Below are positions 33,648 through 41,300 of a stretch of DNA of 64,000 nt, piece by piece (position 1 is the first letter of the stretch; each line of letters starts with the position of its first letter). The DNA is from Pseudonocardia sp. EC080619-01 (GTDB lineage Bacteria > Actinomycetota > Actinomycetes > Mycobacteriales > Pseudonocardiaceae), in assembly GCF_001420995.1 (NCBI RefSeq), contig NZ_CP012184.1, forward strand, positions 2,526,501-2,590,500, in the 5' to 3' direction. Position numbers and translations under genes: made by a program. The notes beneath the pieces are model-generated. The model had not been told where the DNA came from. It did no database searches and saw only the letters and a program-made list of their open reading frames with translations.

Positions 33648-35024
33648 TCAGACCTGGGCGAACTGCTCGGTGTGCACCCGGTCCTCCGGGACGCCGAGCG
33701 TCGACAGGGTGGTGAGGACGTCGGTGACCAGCTGCGGACGCCCGCAGATGAAGTAGTCGAGTCGCCGGCGTTCGTCGTCGATGTCGGTCAGGACGGCGGC
33801 CAGCAGGGCGGTGTCGATCGGCCCGGTGGCCCCGCCCCAGTCCGGCGCCGGGCGGCGCAGGACCTCGGTGACCTGCAGGTCGAGCATCGTGCGGAGGTAC
33901 GCGAGCTCGGACCGGAACAGCAGGTCCGCGCGGTCGCGGGCGTGCACGACGAGCCGGTACGGCCGCGGGTCGCCGCGGTCGGCCGCGGTGCGGAGCATGC
34001 TCATCATCGGCGTGATCCCGACCCCGCCGGCGATCAGCACGAGCCCGGTCGAGGGCACCGCGTCCGGGGTGAAGGAGCCGTAGGGCCCGTCCACCCAGAC
34101 CGGGTCGCCGCGGCGCAGGTCGCGCAGCCGGGAGGCGAAGTCGCCGGTGTGCCGCACGGTGAACTCGATCCGGCCGCCGTCGGTCGCCGAGGACGCGATC
34201 GTGAACGGGTGCTCCTCCACCGACATCCGCTCCAGCCGGAGCCAGGCGAACTGGCCCGGCCGGAACCAGGGGCCGGTGTGCCGACCGCGGCGGGCCAGCA
34301 CCAGCGTCGAGACGGTCGCGCTCTCCGGGCGCACCACGTGCACCCGGAACTCGCCGGCCGCGGCACGCATGCCCCAGCGCAGCACCAGCACGGCGATCAG
34401 CAGCAGGCCGAGGCCAGCGAGCACCGGACCCATCACCGCGTCGGTGACCAGGTTGTTCAGCCAGAGCACGTGCAGGCAGGACCCGCCGAGCACGACGGCG
34501 GCCAGGCTGAGGTGCAGCCAGCGCCACACCTCGTGCGAGCCGGACCGCACCCCGCGCAGCGCGAGGACGATCAGCACCACGACGGTGACCGTCGCGACCG
34601 TCGCGGCCTGGCCGCGCGCCGGTGCGGACAGCGGGACCAGCAGGCCGATCCGGGCCGGCTGGTCGGCGATCACGCAGGCCAGGTGGAGCGCGACGAGCGC
34701 ACCGGCGAGCACGCCCAGCCTGCGGTGCAGGCCGAGCAGGGTCTCCAGCCCGAGCGCGCCCGACAGGCCGCGCACCCGGGACGGCAGCACCGCGACGATC
34801 ACCATCGCCGACAGCGCCAGCAGCCCGGTGAGCATCGACAGCAGGTGCATGAACGGCTGCGGGCCCGAGCGGAGCATCCAGATCACCGAGGGGCCGACCA
34901 GGACCGTGACCAGCACGGATCCCCAGGCCCTCCGGGCGCGACGGTGCGCCAGCCAGGCGTCGGCGGGCGGCGGGTCGTCCCGCCGCACCGGCACGGTGAC
35001 CGGATGCGCGGCGGGGCGGCTCAC
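33648..35024 (-). CDS. ferric-reductase-like ferredoxin reductase family membrane flavoprotein
   Basis: A 458-residue protein related to NADPH oxidases. About six helices include LHRRLGVLAGALVALHLACV and VWRWLHLSLAAVVLGGSCLHVLWL, whose histidines fit heme ligands. The cytosolic part has the FAD motif HPFTIASS, a conserved GPYGSF and the NAD(P) site LIAGGVGITPMMSML, ending with CGRPQLV. It should move electrons from NAD(P)H across the membrane. GTG 35024 overlaps the stop of a 61-codon upstream frame in GTGA. It is the first full gene of the redox operon headed by leader element A. Confidence 0.88.
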   Translation of the reverse strand: MSRPAAHPVTVPVRRDDPPPADAWLAHRRARRAWGSVLVTVLVGPSVIWMLRSGPQPFMHLLSMLTGLLALSAMVIVAVLPSRVRGLSGALGLETLLGLHRRLGVLAGALVALHLACVIADQPARIGLLVPLSAPARGQAATVATVTVVVLIVLALRGVRSGSHEVWRWLHLSLAAVVLGGSCLHVLWLNNLVTDAVMGPVLAGLGLLLIAVLVLRWGMRAAAGEFRVHVVRPESATVSTLVLARRGRHTGPWFRPGQFAWLRLERMSVEEHPFTIASSATDGGRIEFTVRHTGDFASRLRDLRRGDPVWVDGPYGSFTPDAVPSTGLVLIAGGVGITPMMSMLRTAADRGDPRPYRLVVHARDRADLLFRSELAYLRTMLDLQVTEVLRRPAPDWGGATGPIDTALLAAVLTDIDDERRRLDYFICGRPQLVTDVLTTLSTLGVPEDRVHTEQFAQV

Positions 35025-35206
35025 CGGTCGCCGGGCACACGCCCGGCGAGGATCGGAGCACGCATCGGCCGCGGGTGGCCGGTGCGGGATGCTGCCGCGC
35101 GCAGCGGCACGGGCCGGGGGCGCACCGGGCGGGGATGCGCGGTGGACGCTACGGTCACACGGACGCCGGGGGCACGTCCGGGCAGCACGGGACGACGGAC
35201 TGTCAT
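35021..35206 (-). CDS. upstream ORF A (61 codons) in the leader of the redox operon
   Basis: ATG 35206 is preceded by GGAAGTGA about six bases upstream, and both the Shine-Dalgarno and the start are identical in element B. The peptide is Arg/Pro-rich (MTVRRPVLPGRAPG...) and its TGA overlaps the ferredoxin reductase GTG, so translation would be coupled. It is not similar to any family I know. It could be a regulatory leader peptide rather than a stable protein. Confidence 0.4.
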   Translation of the reverse strand: MTVRRPVLPGRAPGVRVTVASTAHPRPVRPRPVPLRAAASRTGHPRPMRAPILAGRVPGDR

Positions 35207-35438
35207 CGGGTCACTTCCGGTTCGGGGAGCCGGCCGGGCGGGGGTTCCCGGCCACCGCCGCGACTCGAGGGGGAGCGGTCGCGATGCGGCGCCGCCGACG
35301 ATAGGAACCGGCCCGAGATCAGGTTGCGTTCCTGAGAGACGTCACCGGCGTCCGGGCTCCGGGAGAAGGTGAACGGCGACCGGTCGCTCCACCCGGAGTA
35401 CAGACGTCCGTCCATCCGGCGCCACCACTCTCAGGGAC
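35202..35438 (-). promoter_or_regulatory. leader/promoter element A (homologous to element B at 45.4 kb)
   Basis: Read on the minus strand, it has an 11-base arm GTCCCTGAGAG (35438-35428), 89 bases, the arm CTCTCAGGAAC (35338-35328), GCAACC, the -10-like TATCGT (35303-35298), a stem CGCGAC/GTCGCG (35278-35283 with 35259-35264), a stem GGCCGGG/CCCGGCC (35232-35238 with 35247-35253), then a block of 28 bases (35229-35202) identical to element B that holds the Shine-Dalgarno and ATG of upstream ORF A. It heads the redox operon. Confidence 0.7.
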
Positions 35439-35439
35439 G

Positions 35440-35784
35440 GACCGTTCACCGCCCGGAGCGGCGTCGGGCGTCGACGGGCGGCGGAACTGTGTCCCGGGCC
35501 ATACGCCGCGCGGGGAGGCACGGGAACGCACCCGTCCGGTCCTGGCGCGGGTGCCCGGACCGGACGCACGCGCCGCCGTCCTCCGCCCCACCCGGCACGT
35601 CCGAATCCTCCTGTCCCGATGCGACCGGCCGATCCAGCCCCGTTCGCCGGCTGCCGCGCCGACCACCCGGGCGTCCCCACCGCCGGGTCCGCCGGACCGG
35701 GGGCACGGCCGACCGGCCCCGCCCGGCGGACGCGTCCGTTCGCGGTACGGCCACTTCGCGGTCACCGGACGGCCCGCGCTCGAC
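35440..35784. other. gene-free stretch upstream of the FkbM gene
   Basis: About 345 bases between leader element A and the FkbM promoter. Open frames run through it but translations are Arg/Pro/Gly-rich and lack family features. Nothing else is recognised. Confidence 0.5.
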
Positions 35785-35790
35785 TACCCT
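35785..35790 (+). promoter_or_regulatory. candidate -10 (TACCCT) for a leaderless FkbM transcript
   Basis: TACCCT fits TAnnnT and ends eight bases before GTG 35799, so transcription would begin at or next to the start codon. No Shine-Dalgarno is seen. Confidence 0.4.
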
Positions 35791-35798
35791 CGGGCCAC

Positions 35799-36578
35799 GT
35801 GCTGATCCGGACATTCGGGATCGCCCGCTCCCTCGCGACCTACCACGGCATCCCCGGCCGCCAACGCCGGATGCGCGCTCTGTACGGGCAGTTCCTGGGA
35901 CCCGGCGATCTGGCCTTCGACATCGGCGCGCACGCCGGCAACCGGGTGCGCGCCTGGCGCGGGCTGGGCGCGCGGGTCGTCGCGGTCGAGCCCCAGCCCG
36001 ACTTCGTGCGCCTGCTGCGCCTGTTCTTCGACCGCGACCCGGAGGTGACGGTCGTGCCCGCCGCGCTGGGTGCCCGGCCGGGCACCGCGCGGCTCGGGAT
36101 CTCCCGTGCCACGCCGACGGTGTCGTCGATGTCGGAGACCTGGCGCCGCACCGTCGCGGACGACGCCGGTTTCGCACGGGTGCGCTGGGACGAGTCGGTC
36201 CCGGTGCCCGTCACCACCCTCGACGAGCTCGCCGCGACGCACGGCGTCCCCGCGTTCTGCAAGATCGACGTCGAGGGGTTCGAGGCGGACGTGCTCGCCG
36301 GGCTGACGCACCCGCTGCCCGCCCTGTCGTTCGAGTACCTGCCCGCGGCGCACGACGCCGCCCTCACCGCACTCGACCGGGTCGAGTCCCTCGGGCGGTA
36401 CGTCTACCGCTACTCCCCCGTCGAGACGATGCGCTGGGACCCCACCGCGGGCGGGCGCTGGCTGGACGCCGACGAGCTCAGGGCCCTGCTCGACCGCAGG
36501 CGCCCGCTCGGCCGGTCCGGCGACGTCTACGCCCGTGCGGCGCCGACCGCGCCGGGCGACGGCCCCGGTCCGTCGTGA
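35799..36578 (+). CDS. FkbM-family methyltransferase
   Basis: A 259-residue SAM-dependent methyltransferase. Motif I is LAFDIGAHAGNRVRAW, followed by VVAVEPQPDFVRLL and the FkbM signature AFCKIDVEGFEADVLAGL; the C-terminus has LSFEYLP. FkbM enzymes O-methylate sugars or polyketides. GTG 35799 is the first start close to the domain. It overlaps the following membrane phosphotransferase/phosphatase gene in GTGA, suggesting a shared glycan or lipid substrate. Confidence 0.85.
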   Translation: MLIRTFGIARSLATYHGIPGRQRRMRALYGQFLGPGDLAFDIGAHAGNRVRAWRGLGARVVAVEPQPDFVRLLRLFFDRDPEVTVVPAALGARPGTARLGISRATPTVSSMSETWRRTVADDAGFARVRWDESVPVPVTTLDELAATHGVPAFCKIDVEGFEADVLAGLTHPLPALSFEYLPAAHDAALTALDRVESLGRYVYRYSPVETMRWDPTAGGRWLDADELRALLDRRRPLGRSGDVYARAAPTAPGDGPGPS

Positions 36579-38911
36579 TCGCCCGGCCCGAGCGGTCCCC
36601 GGCCGTCGCGTCGCCGCTGGTCCGGCAGCTCGCGGGCGCCACCGCGCTGCTGGCCGTCGTGCTGGCGGGCTCGGCGGCGGTCACCGGCGCCGGCGTCCTC
36701 CGGACGACGGCGGGCGTGCTGCTCGCCGCGCTGATCCTGGTGCTGCTGGTGCGGGCCGCCCGCCGGGCCGGGGAGACGACGCTCGGACCGGCCGGGCTGG
36801 TGACGGTCGCCCGCGGCACGCTCGTCGTCGGTGCCGCCACGCTGATCGGGCGCGACGACCTCGCCCAGGCCGTGCTGGTGGGGCTCACCGTGGTGGCACT
36901 GGCACTGGACGCGGTGGACGGCGTCGTCGCCCGGCGCACCGGCACCGCGACCGCGTTCGGCGCCCGGTTCGACATGGAGACCGACGCGCTGCTGCTGCTC
37001 GTGCTCTCGGCGCACGTCACCGCCACGTCGGGCGAGGTCTGGGTACTGGCGCTGGGCCTGATGCGCTACGCCTACGTCGGTGCGGCGCGCATCCTGCCGT
37101 GGCTGGACGGGGAGCTGCCGGTCCGTCGCTCCGCGAAGGTCGTCGCCGCCGTGCAGGGGGTCGTGCTGATCGTGACCGCCGCCGGGCTGCTCCCCCGGCC
37201 GGTCGAGACGGTCGCGCTCGCCGTCGCCCTGGTGGCGCTGCTCTGGTCCTTCGGCTCGTCGGTCGCGTGGCGGTGGCGCGCGGTCGACGCGCACCCGGTC
37301 CGGTTGCGGGTCGCGGCGGCGGGTCTGCTCACGGTCGCCGCCGCGGCGCTGGTGACCGGCCTGCTCGTGCTGCCCGGGGACCCGTCGCACCTCGCGCCGC
37401 AGGCGTTCCTGCGGCTCCCGGTCGAGGCCGTCGCCGGGATCGCCCTGCTCGCGGTGCTGCCCGGGCGGCTGCGCGCGATCGCGGCGGCCGTCGCGGGGAC
37501 CGTGGTCGCGCTGCTCGGGCTCCTCAAGGCGCTCGACATCGGCTTCGGGGTGGCGCTGGGCCGCAGCTTCGACCCGGTCGCGGACTGGGTGCTGCTGGGC
37601 AACGCCCGCGAGTTCCTGCAGGGCGCAGGCGGGTCCGGGACGCTCGTCGCCGTCCTCGCCGCGCTCGCCGTGCTCGGGCTCGTCGTCGCGACGGCGGGCG
37701 CCGTCGTCCGGCTGGGCCGGCTCGCCGCCCGGCACCGGCGGACCACGCTGGCCTGCGCCGCCGTGCTCGGCGCGGCGTGGCTGGTGGTCTGGGCCGCACC
37801 CGGCGGGCGGCTCGTCCCCGGTGTCCCGATCGCCGCCGCCGACGGCGTCGCGCAGCTGCGCGACCGGGCCTCGCAGATCCCGTCCGCGGTCCACGACCGG
37901 TACGTCTTCTCCACCGAGGCCGCGCAGGACGACTGGGCCGGCGTCCCCGCCGACCGGCTGCTCGCCGGCCTGCGGGGCAAGGACGTCGTGTTCGCCGTCG
38001 TCGAGAGCTACGGACGGTCGGCCATCGAGGACCCGGCCATGGCGCCGTCCGTCGGGCCGGTCCTGGCCGAGGGCGACCGGCGGCTCGCCGACGCCGGGTT
38101 CGCCTCCCGCAGCGGGTTCCTCACCTCCCCGGTCACCGGCGGCGGGAGCTGGCTGGCGCACGCGACCCTGTTCTCCGGGCTGCGGATCGGCGACCAGGCC
38201 CGGCACCAGCAGCTCGTCGGGTCCGACCGGCTCACCCTCACCCGGGCGTTCCGCGACGCCGGCTGGGAGACCACCGCCGTGATGCCCGGGACCACCCGGG
38301 ACTGGCCGGAGGCGGCGTTCTACGGGCACCAGCGGGTGCACGCCTTCGACGGGCTCGGCTACCGCGGCCCGCCGTTCAGCTGGTCGCCGATGCCCGACCA
38401 GTACGCCCTGTCCGCCTTCGACCGGCTCGAGTACGGCCGCACCGACCGCGGCCCGCTCATGGCCGAGGTCGCGCTGACCTCCAGCCACGCCCCGTGGTCC
38501 CCGGTGCCGCCGCTGCTGCCCTGGGACCGCGTCGGGGACGGGTCGGCCTACGCCCCGTACGCCCACGACCAGCGGGCCTGGGACACGATCTGGACCGGCG
38601 ACCCGGCCGCGATCCGCGCGGACTACGTGCGCTCGACCGAGTACTCGCTGGAGACCCTCTACGACTGGGTGAGCCGCTTCGGCGACGACCGGCTCGTCGT
38701 GGTGGTCCTGGGCGACCACCAGCCCGCCCCGATGGTCGTCGGGCAGGACGCGGGCCGGGACGTGCCGATCTCGGTGGTGACCCGGGACCAGGCCGTCCTG
38801 GACCGGATCGCCGGCTGGGGCTGGACGCCCGGGCTGCGGCCGCCGCCGACGGCGCCCGTGCAGCCGATGGAGGACTTCCGCGACCGGTTCCTCTCCGCCT
38901 TCAACCGGTGA
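36575..38911 (+). CDS. fusion of CDP-alcohol phosphotransferase and alkaline-phosphatase/sulfatase-like domain
   Basis: A 778-residue membrane protein. The N-terminal ~230 residues carry the CDP-alcohol phosphotransferase signature with Asp-x2-Asp-Gly-x2-Ala-Arg-x8-Gly-x3-Asp-x3-Asp (DAVDGVVARR... FGARFDMETD). Further helices follow, then an outward phosphatase/sulfatase-superfamily domain from about residue 460: VVFAVVESYGRS, TGGGSWLAHATLFSGL, ending with the metal motif VVVVLGDHQPAP. It may build a phospholipid or phospho-glycan and transfer or remove phosphate outside. GTG 36575 is coupled to the FkbM gene. Confidence 0.85.
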   Translation: MIARPERSPAVASPLVRQLAGATALLAVVLAGSAAVTGAGVLRTTAGVLLAALILVLLVRAARRAGETTLGPAGLVTVARGTLVVGAATLIGRDDLAQAVLVGLTVVALALDAVDGVVARRTGTATAFGARFDMETDALLLLVLSAHVTATSGEVWVLALGLMRYAYVGAARILPWLDGELPVRRSAKVVAAVQGVVLIVTAAGLLPRPVETVALAVALVALLWSFGSSVAWRWRAVDAHPVRLRVAAAGLLTVAAAALVTGLLVLPGDPSHLAPQAFLRLPVEAVAGIALLAVLPGRLRAIAAAVAGTVVALLGLLKALDIGFGVALGRSFDPVADWVLLGNAREFLQGAGGSGTLVAVLAALAVLGLVVATAGAVVRLGRLAARHRRTTLACAAVLGAAWLVVWAAPGGRLVPGVPIAAADGVAQLRDRASQIPSAVHDRYVFSTEAAQDDWAGVPADRLLAGLRGKDVVFAVVESYGRSAIEDPAMAPSVGPVLAEGDRRLADAGFASRSGFLTSPVTGGGSWLAHATLFSGLRIGDQARHQQLVGSDRLTLTRAFRDAGWETTAVMPGTTRDWPEAAFYGHQRVHAFDGLGYRGPPFSWSPMPDQYALSAFDRLEYGRTDRGPLMAEVALTSSHAPWSPVPPLLPWDRVGDGSAYAPYAHDQRAWDTIWTGDPAAIRADYVRSTEYSLETLYDWVSRFGDDRLVVVVLGDHQPAPMVVGQDAGRDVPISVVTRDQAVLDRIAGWGWTPGLRPPPTAPVQPMEDFRDRFLSAFNR

Positions 38912-39599
38912 CCGGCGGGCGCACCCGGTAGTGCAGCAGGACGAGGTCGCCGATCGGCCGGGCCTCGACCAGCTCCATCGGGGCCCCTGGCCCCTGCGGG
39001 AAGCCGCCGTCGTGCACGAACCGCGGTGCGCGGGGGTCCCCGACGAAGAACGGCGCGACGACCACGTGCAGCTCGTCCACCAGGCCCGCGGTGAGGAACG
39101 CGGTGTGCACGACGCCGCCGCCCTCGACCAGCAGCCGTCGCACCCCGCGGCGGGCGAGATCGGCGACCACCGCCGCCGGGTCGGGCGGGTCGCCCCCGTC
39201 GGCGACGTCGGCGACCGCGCCGAGGCGGGCACGCAGCCGGGGCACCGCGGCCCCGGACGCGTACACCAGCGGCCGGGCCGGGGCGTCGACGGTGAACACG
39301 GTCGCCGACGGGTCCAGGTCGGCCCCCGCGGCGGCGAGGACCACCCGCAGCGGCGACGGCGCGCGCCCGGCGGCGACCCGCTCCGCACGGCGCCGGTCCG
39401 AGCGCACCAGCAACCGGGGATCGTCGTTGCGCACGGTGCCCGCCCCGACCAGGACGGCGTCCACCTCCGCCCGGACGCCGTCTACCCGGTCCAGGTCCAC
39501 GGCGTCGGAGAGCACGAGCGTGGCGGGGCCCGCGTCGTCGATGTAGCCGTCCAGCGACATCGCCACCGACGCCAGGACGTACGGCCTGCCGCGCGTCAC
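38901..39599 (-). CDS. RibD C-terminal-type reductase (dihydrofolate-reductase-like fold)
   Basis: A 232-residue enzyme: YVLASVAMSLDGYID, AVLVGAGTVRNDDPRLLVR (NADPH site), LVEGGGVVHTAFL and LHYRVRPP. This is the family of pyrimidine-ribityl reductases (RibD C-terminal half, archaeal ArfC/Rib7). Without a deaminase domain it could reduce the ribose of a diaminopyrimidine or formylaminopyrimidine phosphate. It overlaps the end of the convergent phosphotransferase fusion by eleven bases and lies beside a GTP cyclohydrolase II paralogue, which supports a pyrimidine substrate. Confidence 0.85.
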   Translation of the reverse strand: MTRGRPYVLASVAMSLDGYIDDAGPATLVLSDAVDLDRVDGVRAEVDAVLVGAGTVRNDDPRLLVRSDRRRAERVAAGRAPSPLRVVLAAAGADLDPSATVFTVDAPARPLVYASGAAVPRLRARLGAVADVADGGDPPDPAAVVADLARRGVRRLLVEGGGVVHTAFLTAGLVDELHVVVAPFFVGDPRAPRFVHDGGFPQGPGAPMELVEARPIGDLVLLHYRVRPPVTG

Positions 39600-39626
39600 C
39601 GTGGGGACGGTACGCGAGCGCGCCGG

Positions 39627-39632
39627 TAGGGT
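39627..39632 (+). promoter_or_regulatory. candidate -10 (TAGGGT) of a leaderless MDR transcript
   Basis: TAGGGT is eight bases before GTG 39641, the leaderless spacing also seen at 6235 and 35799. No Shine-Dalgarno precedes the start. Confidence 0.45.
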
Positions 39633-39640
39633 CGTCCGGC

Positions 39641-40618
39641 GTGACCCGAGAGGCCCGCGCGTTCCGGCTCGCCGCCCCCGGCCGCGGTGAGATCCGGACG
39701 GTCCCGCTGCCCGGCCCGGGACCGGGCGAGGTCCTGGTCCGCACCCGGTTCACCGGGATCAGCCGCGGTACCGAGACCCTGGTCTTCCGCGGTGAGGTAC
39801 CGCCCGGCGAGTACGCGACGATGCGGGCGCCGTTCCAGCAGGGCGAGTTCCCGGCCCCGGTCGAGTACGGCTACCTCGCCGTCGGTGACGTCGAGGAGGG
39901 CCCGCCGGAGCTCGTCGGGCGGACGGTGTTCTGCCTGCACCCGCACCGCACCCGGTTCGTCGTCCCCGCGGACGCCGTCGTCGTGGTCCCCGACGACGTC
40001 CCCGCCGGCCGGGCGGTGCTGGCGGGCACCGTGGAGACGGCCGTCAACGCCGCCTGGGACGCGGCCCCGCTGGTCGGGGACCGGATCGCCGTCGTCGGGG
40101 CGGGGATGGTCGGGTGCAGCGTGGCCGCGGTACTGGCCGGGCTGCCCGGCGCCCGGGTCGAGCTGGTCGATCCCGACCCGGACCGCGCCCCGGTGGCGGC
40201 GGCGCTCGGAGTGGGGTTCGCCGCCCCCGCCGACGCGACCGGCGGCTGCGATCTCGTCGTGCACGCCAGCGCCACCGGAGCGGGCCTGGAGCGGTCGCTG
40301 GAGCTGCTCGCGCCGGAGGGCGAGGTGCTCGAGCTCAGCTGGTACGGCACCCGCCGGGTGGAGATCGGGCTCGGCGGCGCGTTCCACAGCCGGCGCCTGG
40401 CCGTGCGCTCCAGCCAGGTCGGCACGGTGTCCCCGCGCCGGGCCGGCCGCGGCTACGGCGAGCGGATGGCGCTGGCCCTGCGGCTGCTCGCCGACCCGCG
40501 GTTCGACGCGCTGATCGGCGGCGAGTGCCGGTTCGACGAGCTGCCGTCGGTGCTGGCCCGGATGGCGGCCGGCGGGCCCCCGGCGCTCTGCGTCCGCGTC
40601 ACCTACGACGACGCGTAG
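39641..40618 (+). CDS. zinc-binding-dehydrogenase-like MDR oxidoreductase
   Basis: A 325-residue medium-chain dehydrogenase. The GroES-like start has VPLPGPGPGEVLVRTRFTGISRGTE, where the usual zinc Cys is replaced by Ser (GISRG); the cofactor site is VVGAGMVGCSVAAVL, with VELVDPDPDR after it. It therefore may be zinc-independent. It lies in the pterin-like cluster between the RibD-type reductase and the GTP cyclohydrolase II paralogue, and could act on a pterin side chain (inference). Confidence 0.82.
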   Translation: MTREARAFRLAAPGRGEIRTVPLPGPGPGEVLVRTRFTGISRGTETLVFRGEVPPGEYATMRAPFQQGEFPAPVEYGYLAVGDVEEGPPELVGRTVFCLHPHRTRFVVPADAVVVVPDDVPAGRAVLAGTVETAVNAAWDAAPLVGDRIAVVGAGMVGCSVAAVLAGLPGARVELVDPDPDRAPVAAALGVGFAAPADATGGCDLVVHASATGAGLERSLELLAPEGEVLELSWYGTRRVEIGLGGAFHSRRLAVRSSQVGTVSPRRAGRGYGERMALALRLLADPRFDALIGGECRFDELPSVLARMAAGGPPALCVRVTYDDA

Positions 40619-40622
40619 CCCG

Positions 40623-41255
40623 TCACGGCCCGGTGCCGTCGAGCTGCGGCAGGTGGTGGCCGAGGCGGTCGCGCTTCGCCGTCAGGTACCGGACGTTGTG
40701 CTCGTCCACCGGTTCCAGCAACGGCACCAGCTCGGTCACGGTGATCCCGTTGCCGGTCAGCGCCGACGCCTTCTCCGGGTTGTTGGACAGCAGCCGCACC
40801 CGGTCGACACCGAGGTACCGCAGCGCCACGGCCGCCGCCCCGAAGTCGCGGACGTCGACCGGCAGGCCGAGCGCGACGGCCGAGTCCACGGTGTCCAGGC
40901 CGTCGTCGTCCTGCAGGGTGTGCGTGCGGATCTTCGCCAGCAGGCCGATCCCGCGCCCCTCGTGCCCGCGCAGGTACACGATCACCCCGCACCCCGCTGC
41001 GGCGACGGCGTCGAGCGCCGAGGCCAGCTGGGCCCCGCACTCACACCGCCGGGCGCCGAACACGTCGCCGGTCAGGCACTCCGAGTGCATGCGCACCAGG
41101 ACCTCCGGCACCTCCGCCGGATCGCCGAGCACCAGCGCGAGGTGCTCGGGCCCACCGGGGTGCTCGCGGAACGCGACCGCCCGGAACGTCCCGTGCCGGG
41201 TCGTCAGCTGCGACTCGGCGACCTCGGCCGGTCCGTCGCGATGAGGATCGTGCAC
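40623..41255 (-). CDS. GTP cyclohydrolase II paralogue with Tyr-to-His change at the product-determining site
   Basis: A 210-residue RibA-type enzyme. RMHSECLTGDVFGARRCECG gives zinc ligands Cys60, Cys71 and Cys73; LRGHEGRGIGL binds the phosphates. At the position of E. coli Tyr105 (KIRAY) this protein has His112 (KIRTH). In Streptomyces a paralogue lacking the Tyr was reported to stop at the formylaminopyrimidine instead of releasing formate (from memory). The same product is predicted here. No DHBP synthase domain is fused. GTG 41255 has AAGGAG five bases upstream and is divergent from a creatininase-family gene. Confidence 0.85.
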   Translation of the reverse strand: MHDPHRDGPAEVAESQLTTRHGTFRAVAFREHPGGPEHLALVLGDPAEVPEVLVRMHSECLTGDVFGARRCECGAQLASALDAVAAAGCGVIVYLRGHEGRGIGLLAKIRTHTLQDDDGLDTVDSAVALGLPVDVRDFGAAAVALRYLGVDRVRLLSNNPEKASALTGNGITVTELVPLLEPVDEHNVRYLTAKRDRLGHHLPQLDGTGP

Positions 41256-41300
41256 TGCCTCTCCTTCGTCAGCGGGCGGACCCGTGGAAACCTCGTCCGC

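Noticed and set aside
35285..35340. SigR/ECF promoter using GGAAC in the leader elements
   Set aside because: No GTT or CGTC lies at the needed distance in both copies; TATCGT with an unknown -35 fits better.
35328..35438. Elements A and B as MITEs or insertion-sequence remnants bounded by the 11-bp inverted repeat
   Set aside because: Similarity extends well beyond one arm, through promoter, hairpins and start codon, and no target-site duplication is seen.
41241..41300. ATG 41241 as start of the creatininase gene
   Set aside because: It would overlap the divergent cyclohydrolase start by 15 bases; GTG 41301 leaves a normal gap.
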